A stretch of DNA of 64,000 bases from Gemmatimonadales bacterium (GTDB lineage Bacteria; Gemmatimonadota; Glassbacteria; GWA2-58-10): assembly GCA_024278175.1 (NCBI GenBank), contig JAJRTS010000100.1:1-64000 (forward strand), given 5' to 3'. The position numbers and the translations under genes were made by a program. Below, in pieces: positions 16,782-25,748 of this stretch. The notes beneath the pieces are model-generated. The model ran no database searches. It saw nothing but the letters and a program-made list of their open reading frames with translations, and was not told the DNA's origin. Each line of letters begins with the position of its first letter. Within the stretch, counting starts at the first letter, position 1.

Positions 16782-19136
16782 TTGAGAATATACATCTTCC
16801 TCAAACCAGTCTTACTGACATGCATGGCCGCTGTTCTGTTTTCAACCGGTTGCGCCCTTCTGCGCAGGGGCGATCCGGCGGGCTACGAGGGCCGTGGGCT
16901 GAGCTACGATGGAGTGGATTTCTCCGTGCTTGAGGGCGCGGTGATCGTGCTCGATCCCGGCCACGGCGGCAGGTACAGCGGCGCTGTCGGACGTGGCGGT
17001 TTGAGCGAAAAAGAGGTCAACCTGGCCGTGGCCCGGATCCTTCAGCGGCTGCTGGAGGGCTACGGGGCCAGGGTGATCATGACCCGCACCGGGGACGTGG
17101 ACCTGCTGCCGGAGACCGGCGGCAACCTTCACACCGACCTTGCCGCGCGCGTGGCCGTGGCCGACAGTATCGAATCAAGCGCGATATTCATCTCGATCCA
17201 CCATAATAATCTCGGCGTTCCCGACTCCAGGTTCAACCAGAGCGAGACCTACTACAAGATGGGCGACCTGGGACCCTCGCTGGACCTGGCGCGCTACATC
17301 AACCGTCAGATGACCCGGAGCGTGGGCCTGCCGCGTTCCTACATCCGTCCGGGCAACTACTACGTCCTGCGCAACAACACTCACCCGGCGGTGCTTGGCG
17401 AGGCCAGCTACCTCAGCCATCCCGGCGTGGAGAAAAAACTCTCCGGCCAGGCTGCGCGCCAGCTCGAGGCCTACGCCTACCTGCTGGGGATTGTCGATTA
17501 CCTCTCCGGCGGTGTGCCCGTGGTGGACAGCCTGATGCTCGAGGGTACCAGCCCCGTGCAGGACCCCTGGCCGCAACTGGTGGCCCGTGTTTACGACCAG
17601 CCCACTGGCGCCGGTATCGACCCGCAGCGCGTGGAGGTGGAGCTTGATGGCAACGTGGTGCCGTCCGACTACGACATCCGCACCGGCGCTGTTCGTTTTC
17701 GGCCCACACGGCCACTTTCCAACGGCAGGCACCGGGCGGTTGTGCGTGCGCGTAACGTGCGCGGCAACGCCGCCAGTGGGGCGGAGCTCGAGTTCCACGT
17801 CTCGGTTCCGCCGGGCTGGATCAGGCTGACTTCGAGTCTCAGCAGCGCCCCGCTCGATGGTCTCACGCCGCTACGGATCACTGCCGTGGTGGGTGACCTC
17901 TGGGGCCGGCCCGTGGCAGAGGGCACGGAAGTCCTGTTCGTTTTCTCCGACCCCAACGTACCCACCCGCGCGGTTCCGGTGCGCGGCGGGCAGGCGTCGC
18001 TTGTTGTCACCCCGGCGGCCAACAACGATTTTTCGGTGGAAGTCTCCTGCGGAGACCTGAGTGAAAAACTGACTGTTCCGCTGGGGGAATCCCGGCGGAC
18101 GGTGCTGGTGCTGCGGGTGACCGGCGGTTCCAGCGGCGAAGCCCTTGGTGGTGTGAGTTTGCGCCTGCCACGGGCCGGCGTGTACACCACCTCGGCGGAT
18201 GGCTACCTGAGCATTGAGGGCCTGGACGCCGGTGAGCTGGAGCTTGCGCTGGGCCGCGACGGCTACGCACCTCGTAGCGAAACTGTTATGATCACCCCCG
18301 GTCGGACCAGTTTGGTTCAAGTTTCGATGGAGCCGGTGCTCGGCGGGATCCTTCATGGTCGCAAAATCGTGCTCGACCCCGCCGGTGGGCTCGCCGATCC
18401 GGGCGTCACCGGGCCCGACGGCACCCGTGAGGCCGACGTCAACCTGGCGGTGGCCGAACTGCTGGCCGATTACCTTCGCCGCGCCGGGGCCGCCCCCGTG
18501 CTCACCCGCGGGGGCGAGGACTCGCCCGGAGCCTGGGAGCGGGCCTGGAGAGCGGAAAGCCAGGGCGGCGAGATCCTGATCTCGATCAACCACGGGGGCA
18601 AGCCCGGCAAGCAGACCGTGCCCCCGACAGTTGTCCACCATTATCCCGGCAGCACGAACGGCAAAAGACTGGCCGGGGAAATCGCCTCTTCGCTCAAGGG
18701 TTTCGCCGGACGTCCCTGGCGAGGGGCCACCCAGGGCTACGAGCGGATTATCCAGCAGGTGTCCTCGCCCGCGGTCTGGGTCCGGGCGGCGTCCGTGGCC
18801 GATCCCTCGGCGGAGCGGCTGCTGGCAACCCCCGCGGGGCAGCGCACCGAGGCGCTGGCCGTTTTTGAGGCGCTGGTGCGTTATTTCGGCGCTCCGAGCG
18901 CGCCCGCGGGCGTGATCGCCGGGCGGGTCAGCGATGGCCGGGGCGGGGTGGTTGCCGGCGCGCTGGTGCTTGCCGACGGCTGGTTGCCCGCCCAGACCGA
19001 CCATACCGGCAGATTCGCGTTTACCTCGCTGACTGCGGGAACCCATAGTATCGAGGTCCACTACCAGGGTGATAGCTGGAAGTCCGGCCCTCTCGAGTGT
19101 GACCGCAAGCTGGAGGTCGTGCTCGAAATGCAATGA
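16782..19136 (+). CDS. N-acetylmuramoyl-L-alanine amidase lipoprotein with two amidase-type domains
   Basis: This 784-residue protein starts at TTG, 8 bases after GGAG. The lipobox STGC gives acylated Cys24. Residues 52-240 form an Amidase_3 domain: LDPGHGG with zinc ligand His61, then GLSEKEVNLA, then SIHHNN. It should cut the amide between MurNAc and the stem peptide. Residues 260-500 hold beta-sandwich and carboxypeptidase-regulatory-like modules. Residues 520-700 repeat the amidase pattern (KIVLDPAGG, READVNLAVAELL, SINHGG), but the first zinc His is absent, so this copy is probably inactive and may bind glycan. A final regulatory-like domain ends the protein. The start lies only about 160 bases from the divergent GT39-like gene. 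A GH20 gene follows 24 bases later. Confidence 0.83.
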   Translation: MRIYIFLKPVLLTCMAAVLFSTGCALLRRGDPAGYEGRGLSYDGVDFSVLEGAVIVLDPGHGGRYSGAVGRGGLSEKEVNLAVARILQRLLEGYGARVIMTRTGDVDLLPETGGNLHTDLAARVAVADSIESSAIFISIHHNNLGVPDSRFNQSETYYKMGDLGPSLDLARYINRQMTRSVGLPRSYIRPGNYYVLRNNTHPAVLGEASYLSHPGVEKKLSGQAARQLEAYAYLLGIVDYLSGGVPVVDSLMLEGTSPVQDPWPQLVARVYDQPTGAGIDPQRVEVELDGNVVPSDYDIRTGAVRFRPTRPLSNGRHRAVVRARNVRGNAASGAELEFHVSVPPGWIRLTSSLSSAPLDGLTPLRITAVVGDLWGRPVAEGTEVLFVFSDPNVPTRAVPVRGGQASLVVTPAANNDFSVEVSCGDLSEKLTVPLGESRRTVLVLRVTGGSSGEALGGVSLRLPRAGVYTTSADGYLSIEGLDAGELELALGRDGYAPRSETVMITPGRTSLVQVSMEPVLGGILHGRKIVLDPAGGLADPGVTGPDGTREADVNLAVAELLADYLRRAGAAPVLTRGGEDSPGAWERAWRAESQGGEILISINHGGKPGKQTVPPTVVHHYPGSTNGKRLAGEIASSLKGFAGRPWRGATQGYERIIQQVSSPAVWVRAASVADPSAERLLATPAGQRTEALAVFEALVRYFGAPSAPAGVIAGRVSDGRGGVVAGALVLADGWLPAQTDHTGRFAFTSLTAGTHSIEVHYQGDSWKSGPLECDRKLEVVLEMQ

Positions 19137-19160
19137 ACTTTTTACAGGAGGACACCCGTC

Positions 19161-21287
19161 ATGGCCAGAAATTTTTACTGTTTCGTAATCATACTACTCT
19201 TGCTCACCGCGATGTCAGTTCCCTCCCGCGCCTCATCCACCGAACTCTGGCAGAGCGGAATCCCGCTGATCCCATACCCGCAGCAAGTCGAAACCGGCGG
19301 GGCTGATTTCATGTTCGGAAAACAGATTTCCGTGGCCGTGGATGACAACGCCGGCAGCCGGGTAAAATTTGCAGCCGACGAGCTCTCGCGTATTCTCGGG
19401 GATGAATTCGGCGTGGAAACCGCAACTATCAGCGGTGCGCCGACGGTGCGCCTTACATCCTCCGGCGTACCTGCCGGGGTTGGCGAGCAGGGCTACGTGC
19501 TGGAGACTTTCGCGGACAGCGTGGTTATCCGGGCCGCCACGCCACAGGGCCTGTTTTACGGTGTGCAGACCCTGGTACAGCTTGTCCAGCCCCACCGCGG
19601 GGGCCTGGTGGTGCGCGGAGTCAAAATAACCGATTGGCCGAATATCAAACTCAGGGCGGTACATTACGACACCAAGCATTTCCAGGAAAAAGCGGACTAC
19701 GTCCGTAATTTTATCCGCACCCTGGCCCGCTATAAAATCAACATGCTTATCTGGGAGTGGGAAGACAAGTTCGCCTACGAAAGCCACCCGGAGGTCGGCG
19801 CGCCCGGAGCGTTTACCAAACAGGAGATGCAGGAGCTTACCCGCTACGCGCAAAAATACCATATCCAGATCGTCCCGCTGGTGCAGGGCCTGGGCCATGT
19901 CAGTTTTATCCTCAAGCATCCCGAGAACAAGTCCCTTCGCGAGGTGCCGTCCAACAACTGGGGTTTTTGCCCCCTGCGCGAAGGCACCTACGAGCTGGAG
20001 TTCGATCTGATCAAAGAGGCGATCGAGGCCACGCCCGGATCGGAGTATTTCCATATCGGTTGTGATGAGACCTATGTGCTGGGCAAGGGTGTGGAGTGCG
20101 GCTGCAAAGCTAAAATGGAAGAGATCGGCCGCTACGGGCTTACGCAGATTTATGTCAACCGGATCGCCGCCTATGTTAAAAAACTGGGCCGTAAGCCCAT
20201 CTCATGGGCCGGGGGCTATCAGCCAGGGGAAAAGACGGAACCCGTTGCGGGATTGATGACCTGGGGCGGATACGATGAGCAGCGGGACAAGGAAGCGCTG
20301 GCAAAAGGCTATCCACTGTTTATCTACGACCCGAACCCGGGGATCGAGCACCTGTTCCTGCCTTATTTCTATCGCGAGACAGAATACAACCAGTACGGCT
20401 CTCATCTTCAGAGGTCGTACAGACGGCTCGCCCCCGCGGCGCTCTCCGGGAAATTCGAGGGGATGATCTCCACGTCCTGGAACTGCTCCGGCGTGCATAA
20501 CCAGGGCTGGATGCTGCGCTACATTATCGCCGCCGAATACTCCTGGAGCGGGGCCAATCCAAGCCTGGCGGAGTTTACGGACAAGTTTTTCGTCAACTAC
20601 TACGGCCCCCGCAGCCGGGACGTACGCGAACTCTACGAGTTGCTCAACCGCGCCAGCTACTTCTACATGAACTCGTTCGAGCGCAAGGTCTGGCACTGGG
20701 GTGAAATCGGTAAAACGCACCTGCCCGACCTTCCCCGCGACGATATCGAGTACGACCCCTACTGTAACACCGAGTACGCGGACCGTCTGGCGGCCAGCCG
20801 CAAGATTATCCCGAAAATGCAGCGAGCCCGGGAAATCTGCCGGACAAACCTGGCCCTGGGTGCGGGAAACGCCTACGATTTCGAGCTGTTCGGCCGCATG
20901 GCGGAACTGTTCGAGCACACGGCCAACACCTATCTGGCTCTCGGCAGGCTGGAAAACTCGATCACCGCGGCCCACCGGGCGCATTTCGATAATCCGCAGG
21001 GGGCCTACGCCGCACTGGGCAGGGCGGCGGAAATTGTTGAAGAAAATCTGGCCGAGCGGAGCCGGGTGTTCAAGGAGATCGTCACCACCTGGGAGAAATC
21101 ACAACTGCCGCGCGGGATGTCCACGCCGGATAAAAAGTATGTCCACGGACGCGATCAGCAGCGCAATTTCGCCAACCGTCGCCCGGACCTGTCGTTCATG
21201 ATCTGCGATGAGCAAATGCTGGGTCTGGAGGACTACCTGGCGGACTTGAAGAAATACATGGCGTGGTACAAGGAAAAATACCTGTGA
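19161..21287 (+). CDS. GH20 beta-N-acetylhexosaminidase
   Basis: This 708-residue exported enzyme has a signal peptide of about 25 residues, then a GH20b-like domain (IPLIPYPQQVETGG to TPQGLFYGVQTLVQLV), then the catalytic TIM barrel. The pair Asp302-Glu303 in HIGCDETY is the hallmark of GH20: the Asp orients the substrate acetamido group and the Glu is the acid/base. The last 200 residues are mostly helical. The ribosome binding site AGGAGG is strong. It follows the amidase lipoprotein by 24 bases and overlaps the next lipoprotein by 4, so the three form an operon likely acting on GlcNAc or GalNAc in peptidoglycan or other glycans. Confidence 0.87.
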   Translation: MARNFYCFVIILLLLTAMSVPSRASSTELWQSGIPLIPYPQQVETGGADFMFGKQISVAVDDNAGSRVKFAADELSRILGDEFGVETATISGAPTVRLTSSGVPAGVGEQGYVLETFADSVVIRAATPQGLFYGVQTLVQLVQPHRGGLVVRGVKITDWPNIKLRAVHYDTKHFQEKADYVRNFIRTLARYKINMLIWEWEDKFAYESHPEVGAPGAFTKQEMQELTRYAQKYHIQIVPLVQGLGHVSFILKHPENKSLREVPSNNWGFCPLREGTYELEFDLIKEAIEATPGSEYFHIGCDETYVLGKGVECGCKAKMEEIGRYGLTQIYVNRIAAYVKKLGRKPISWAGGYQPGEKTEPVAGLMTWGGYDEQRDKEALAKGYPLFIYDPNPGIEHLFLPYFYRETEYNQYGSHLQRSYRRLAPAALSGKFEGMISTSWNCSGVHNQGWMLRYIIAAEYSWSGANPSLAEFTDKFFVNYYGPRSRDVRELYELLNRASYFYMNSFERKVWHWGEIGKTHLPDLPRDDIEYDPYCNTEYADRLAASRKIIPKMQRAREICRTNLALGAGNAYDFELFGRMAELFEHTANTYLALGRLENSITAAHRAHFDNPQGAYAALGRAAEIVEENLAERSRVFKEIVTTWEKSQLPRGMSTPDKKYVHGRDQQRNFANRRPDLSFMICDEQMLGLEDYLADLKKYMAWYKEKYL

Positions 21288-22369
21288 GATTTTTTATCGT
21301 GGTCGCTATCGTGCTCTCGGCAGGCTCATGCGGCTTGTCCGGGCCCCGGAACATGCCGCCTGCCCGGGAGGCCGGGCCGCGGCCGGAGGCTTTCCCGCAG
21401 CGTATCTGGGCCGCGTGCGATTTCGAGCTGCTGCGTAAGGATGTTGTCTGGGGGGCGCGAACGGAGCGGGATAATATCCCCGCATACCCGGCCAACCGGT
21501 TCGCCGCGGCCGCGCGGGAAACAGCGCCGGGGGTGAGTGCGCTGAACGTGATTTTCACCAGCTACCCCCGTGCCGAGGCCGGCAGCAAACTTTACTTCCG
21601 CTATTATCTGAGCGGTGAGGGCCGGCTTGAAATACGCCTCTTTAACCAGAGCCGTCAGGCCTGGCATCGGCTGAGTGTGACCGGCCTTGTGCGTGGCCGC
21701 TGGGCGGAGGCCACGGTGGATTTTGGCGCGGTGGGCGATGACAACGGCGGTGGGCCGTTGGAGCCGGGCGAACGGGTGAGCGAGGCGATGCTGGTGCTGC
21801 ACGGGCCGGGTGATTTTCTGATGGACGATCTGATCTGTTTCGCCGGGGAAGTGCGTGACGGCGAACTGGAAAAATTCCCGCGAAGAGTGATCGCCGTGTG
21901 GAGTTTCGATCCGGTGGAGTACTATCACCCCTGGACTCACACGGATTTCCGGGTTAACCGCAAACATCCCTCGCTCCCGCGCGACTGGGGCGCGGCCGAG
22001 GGTCTGGACACGGCCGGCAAGGGAGTCAAACGGATCAGGCTGATTATCGACCCGCAGCAGCAGGTGGGCAGCCACACCCGTATGCGCTACAACTACTGGC
22101 TGGACAACGTGCGGCGGCTCCAGCCGATGATTTTCGATCTGACCGCCAGTGACAACCGTCACGTGGGTCTGGAACAGCAACCCCAGCACCGGTGGCTGAC
22201 CGGGACGATAGATTTCACGCGCGACGGGATCAAGAACGATGGGAACCAGACGCCGTTCGAGGCGGGCAGCCTGGTGGACGATATTTTTTACCTGGCCTGG
22301 CCGGAAGCCAGCGGCGTAGAATTCACTCTGATGGTGGACGATGTGGTCCTCTACGATGCGTACGAGTAA
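21284..22369 (+). CDS. lipoprotein of unknown function, galactose-binding-like folds
   Basis: This 361-residue protein starts at a GTG that overlaps the GH20 stop in GTGA, with AAGGA 9 bases upstream. The leader VRFFIVVAIVLSAGSC gives a plausible lipobox, with lipidation at the Cys of AGSC. Two beta-rich segments follow (roughly residues 45-180 and 190-360), each ending in a pattern like FLMDDLICF or LMVDDVVLYDAYE. That pattern is typical of the last strands of carbohydrate-binding jelly rolls. I cannot assign a family. As the third gene of an amidase/GH20 operon it may bind the glycan substrate at the outer membrane or cell surface. Confidence 0.7.
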   Translation: MRFFIVVAIVLSAGSCGLSGPRNMPPAREAGPRPEAFPQRIWAACDFELLRKDVVWGARTERDNIPAYPANRFAAAARETAPGVSALNVIFTSYPRAEAGSKLYFRYYLSGEGRLEIRLFNQSRQAWHRLSVTGLVRGRWAEATVDFGAVGDDNGGGPLEPGERVSEAMLVLHGPGDFLMDDLICFAGEVRDGELEKFPRRVIAVWSFDPVEYYHPWTHTDFRVNRKHPSLPRDWGAAEGLDTAGKGVKRIRLIIDPQQQVGSHTRMRYNYWLDNVRRLQPMIFDLTASDNRHVGLEQQPQHRWLTGTIDFTRDGIKNDGNQTPFEAGSLVDDIFYLAWPEASGVEFTLMVDDVVLYDAYE

Positions 22370-22426
22370 GCCGGCTGATTGACAGTGTGCCGGTTACGGC
22401 GTAAGCTTTGGCAGGGCCGGAAAGGA

Positions 22427-22504
22427 GAAATCCCCCTCGATCCCTCTTTTTCAAGGGGGAGGCGCATTCCCCCCCTTTAGCAAAGGAGGCAGGGGGGATT
22501 TACT
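22427..22504. repeat. C/G-tract inverted repeat element
   Basis: The stretch starts AAATCCCCCTC and ends GGGGGGATTTA, with an inner TTTAGCAAAGGAGG motif. It can fold into a long hairpin. The same word family occurs inside the MITE-like element at 11173-11450. It lies in the 224-base gap before the TIM-barrel gene. Confidence 0.55.
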
Positions 22505-22593
22505 TGCAAACCTTTCGGATCAAAATTGATCAGAAATCAGGAATTAGAGAATAAAAAAAGAATTAACAGGATGAATCGAGCAGGAGGCAGGCA

Positions 22594-23394
22594 ATGGACT
22601 ACGTGAATATCGGCGGCAAGCAGGTGAGCCGGATGATTCTGGGCACCAACCAGTTCAGCGGTTTCAGCCATCAGGGTTTGGACAGGGACCGCGAAATGAT
22701 AAGGTTCTACACGTCAAGAAGAGTGTTGGACACCATGCACGAGGCGCAGCGGCAGGGGATCAATACCATAATCGCCCGCACGGATAACTTTGTGATGCGG
22801 ATGCTGATGGAGTTCGAGCAGGAGGGCGGGGAGCTGATGTGGTTCGCCCAGACCTGCCCGGAGGTGGGGCCGCAGGAGATGTGTATCGAACGGGCGGCGA
22901 GTATGGGCGCCCCCGCCTGCCACCTTCACGGCGGAGTGGCCGACAACCTGTACCTAAGCGGCCGCCTCGATGAGTTCAAGCCGCTGGTGGCGCTGATCAG
23001 GGAGAAGGGGATGCTGGCCGCTATCGCCGCCCACCGGCCCGAGGTGTTCGAGTGGGCCGTGGATAACCTGGAGCTGGACTACTACATGTGCTCCTACTAC
23101 AACCCGATCCCGCGCGATGATGACCCCCAGCATGTGGCCGGGCAGGAAGAGGTTTACGACCAGGCGGACCGGGCGCGGATGACAGAGCTGATCCAGGGCC
23201 TGCCCGCCCCGGCGATCCACTACAAGGTGCTGGCCGCCGGGCGCAACGACCCTGCCGAGGCTTTTCGCTTCGTGGCCGGTAAGCTGCGCCCAAACGATCC
23301 GGTCTGCGTGGGAGTCTATACGGGGGACAAGCCGGGGATGATCGCCGAGAATATCGACCTGCTGGATGCCGCGATGGGCGCGGTGGTGGGGTAG
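22594..23394 (+). CDS. TIM-barrel protein resembling aldo/keto reductases, function unknown
   Basis: This 266-residue protein starts at ATG after GGAGG. The opening NIGGKQVSRMILGTNQFSG resembles the first strands of aldo/keto reductases, and alternating strands and helices continue (GINTIIARTD, ACHLHGGVADN, LELDYYMCSYYNP, IHYKVLAAGR, VCVGVYTGDKPGM), as in a TIM barrel. I do not see the Asp/Tyr/Lys/His tetrad in its usual spacing, so oxidoreductase activity is doubtful. It is well formed and has a good start. It stands alone between two repeat-bearing gaps, and might belong to the carbohydrate genes upstream, but nothing ties it to them. Confidence 0.7.
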   Translation: MDYVNIGGKQVSRMILGTNQFSGFSHQGLDRDREMIRFYTSRRVLDTMHEAQRQGINTIIARTDNFVMRMLMEFEQEGGELMWFAQTCPEVGPQEMCIERAASMGAPACHLHGGVADNLYLSGRLDEFKPLVALIREKGMLAAIAAHRPEVFEWAVDNLELDYYMCSYYNPIPRDDDPQHVAGQEEVYDQADRARMTELIQGLPAPAIHYKVLAAGRNDPAEAFRFVAGKLRPNDPVCVGVYTGDKPGMIAENIDLLDAAMGAVVG

Positions 23395-23423
23395 GGAGCG
23401 GTACGAAATTCAATGGGGAAAAA

Positions 23424-23858
23424 TGCAAGGGCGACGCACGCGTCGCCACTTTTCTGTTTCGTAGCAAGCAGGCGGGCGAACACAAGGTTCGCGACGGTCG
23501 GGCTCGTTATCGGGTTGATATATTCGGGTCACTCCGGGACCAGGGTTTTTCCGGGGCCGCGCATGTTTGAGCCAGTGGGCGGGCAGCGTGTAATTGAGCC
23601 GGATCCCACCAGAGTTGGCAGAAGAATCATTGCCCGGCGTGCGATTCGCCTGTGGCGTGCCACGCACGGCGGAGCGGTTTTTGCCGATTGCACTCCCGAG
23701 CCAACAACTGAGAATGAGTTAATGCGAGTTCGCGGCCCCAAATGGTTTTGCTGCTTTTGCCGAAACAAAAGCAGAAATGGAATTGAATATTGTTGGTCGG
23801 ATAGGATACGGTTGATCTTAGAGTGACAAAAAAGGGCGACGCATGCGTCGCCCCTGCA
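23424..23858. mobile_element. element bounded by inverted palindromic repeats
   Basis: Two arms of about 33 bases, TGCAAGGGCGACGCACGCG... at 23424-23457 and its near inverse at 23826-23858, bound 435 bases. Each arm is itself almost a perfect palindrome around GGCGACGCAtGCGTCGCC. The inside has no convincing gene: an open frame exists but its composition is unlike its neighbours. It accounts for most of the 522-base gap between 23395 and 23916. A C10 tract follows at 23892-23901. Confidence 0.6.
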
Positions 23859-23916
23859 CGGTTTAGCGCTAATCTCTGTCCTGTCGGCAATTCCCCCCCC
23901 CCGTACTCTGGCGGCT

Positions 23917-25491
23917 TTATTCGGCGATGATACCGCTGTCCGCGTGCGAGAGGTGATAAGTCGTATACACCGTCATGCTGAATGCGGGCAGCTTGTCCGA
24001 AAAAACCCTCTGCCCGGGCCCCAGGAGATATTCCCCGACAGGGTCTATCCTCAGTTTCGCATTGTCCCGCTGGGTAAAAGCGACCTGGTATTTGTACAGC
24101 GATCTTTTTGTTTTCAAGCCACTGAGCGAATATTCAGCCTGCCATCCTGATTTCGCATCGTTGACCACCAGCAGGGTAAGCTCCCCCCCGGGGCTTCTCA
24201 GCGAGGCGGCGAATACGCGGGATGTGCTGTCCAGTTCTCCCCCGGTCACGGAGGTTGCCAGGGTCCGGGAATGTTTCGCGCTGAAACGGGACACGAGACC
24301 GTAGACAAAATAGCTGTTGGGTTTGGGTGTGAATTTTTCCAGGAGCTCGCCGCGTTCGGGGTCCCAGGTATCGAGCATCTGCCATTGGCCGTCAAGGTCG
24401 CCCCGGTTGTTGAAACTCCACTTGTTGAACCCATCGACCCGCGCGTTCAGCCCCCGCACCACCAGCTCCGCATCCTTGAGCGCCGCCTCGAAAGTGTTCG
24501 GCCCGTTGTGCCTGCCCTGCCAGCCGAACACCATGCTGCCCAGCTCGGTAAGAAAAAACGGTTTGCCCCGCTCGTGCGCCCAGTCCGCCCAATCGCCCAG
24601 GCGTTTTACCACCAGGGAAAGAGGGAGATCAACGGGCAGGTCATCTTTCTCCGTCCAATCATATCTGGAGTAGTAGGAATGGATATCGTAGGCCCCGATA
24701 AAGGGGTCGAAATCTATCTTCGCCGGCTCGAGCGGAGGCGAATCCGTCCAGTCCGGAGCCGCCAGGGGCGTGGCGATACCACGGCGGTCGAGTTCCTCGC
24801 GAACCGCTTTCAGTGCCGGGGTCACCGGGTCCGGCGAAGTCGGCGGCCGCTGCCACCAGGACCAGGAATGTCCGGGCTCGTTGGTGATCGATAACCACTT
24901 GATACAACTATAACCTTTCTTGCGGACCAGATGTTCCACCAACTCGGCAAATCCGCCGGCAAACTCACCCAGCGAAAGCGGGGCGCTGTGCAGCCGCTTT
25001 ACCGGATCGCCGCGGAACTCGGGGTAAGAGTTCCAGTCCACGTTACTCCACATCTGCTGGAGAAAAACATCAACCCCTTGCGCCTGGCACCAATCGAGGA
25101 TGCGGTACAGGATGCGCATCTCGCGGTTGTCCCAATCGAACCGGTCTTTTTCCGGCTGATACATGCGTTGTTCAAGCTCCACCCGGCAGAAATCGAGCCC
25201 CAGCCAGCCGGCGTGACGGTAGATTTCCTGCCAGGCTTGTTCGTTACCGGGCGGTGGATTCCCGCCCCATGCGCTCCCGCCGTGACTCTCTTCGCCCACT
25301 ACCGGGAGAGAGTCCTCGATGGCGTGCCAAGAGGCGCCGATCCCGCCCCGCATCAGCTGCAGAGTGGAATCGAGTTTAACGCTGATGTTGACTGTCCCGT
25401 CCTGCGCTCCCCGCGCCCTGGCCGGGACTGAGAGGACAATCAGACCGGCTGCCAGGAGAAATAAACAACATGGTATCCTGAGAATCTGCAT
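23917..25491 (-). CDS. exported clan GH-A glycoside hydrolase
   Basis: This 524-residue protein has a hydrophobic signal peptide ending near ARA. The body is a clan-A (beta/alpha)8 hydrolase: Asn204-Glu205 in LSITNEPGHSW is the acid/base pair and Glu316 in FFLTELGS is the likely nucleophile. The final 130 residues are a beta-sandwich with LTLLVVNDAKSG, as often seen after GH5, GH30 or GH39-type barrels. I chose the ATG at 25491 because the signal peptide starts there; in-frame ATGs at 25542 and 25530 add a charged leader, and the ribosome binding site here is weak. The substrate is unknown. It is not tightly linked to its neighbours. Confidence 0.75.
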   Translation of the reverse strand: MQILRIPCCLFLLAAGLIVLSVPARARGAQDGTVNISVKLDSTLQLMRGGIGASWHAIEDSLPVVGEESHGGSAWGGNPPPGNEQAWQEIYRHAGWLGLDFCRVELEQRMYQPEKDRFDWDNREMRILYRILDWCQAQGVDVFLQQMWSNVDWNSYPEFRGDPVKRLHSAPLSLGEFAGGFAELVEHLVRKKGYSCIKWLSITNEPGHSWSWWQRPPTSPDPVTPALKAVREELDRRGIATPLAAPDWTDSPPLEPAKIDFDPFIGAYDIHSYYSRYDWTEKDDLPVDLPLSLVVKRLGDWADWAHERGKPFFLTELGSMVFGWQGRHNGPNTFEAALKDAELVVRGLNARVDGFNKWSFNNRGDLDGQWQMLDTWDPERGELLEKFTPKPNSYFVYGLVSRFSAKHSRTLATSVTGGELDSTSRVFAASLRSPGGELTLLVVNDAKSGWQAEYSLSGLKTKRSLYKYQVAFTQRDNAKLRIDPVGEYLLGPGQRVFSDKLPAFSMTVYTTYHLSHADSGIIAE

Positions 25492-25748
25492 GACGATACC
25501 CCGCAGGTAGAATGAATCAGGAGTAGACATTCTCTTGAGCATCGGAAGAATCTGACAAGCGTGTTGAAAGAGTCATTTTTGCCGCTGGAATTATAAGCGC
25601 GGGGGCGAGGTATGCGTCATCCCCGCGCAAGGCCCCACAAGTGTGTGGGCACCCGTATTGTCTCCTGTTCCAGCCATAAACTACAAATGACAGCTTGCCG
25701 CAGGGACACGCTTCCGGGGCCGTGCGTACGAGCAAAACTGTAAAAAAA

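Noticed and set aside
23413-23826. 137-codon plus-strand frame
   Set aside because: It runs through the arms of an inverted-repeat element and has no ribosome binding site or protein-like composition.
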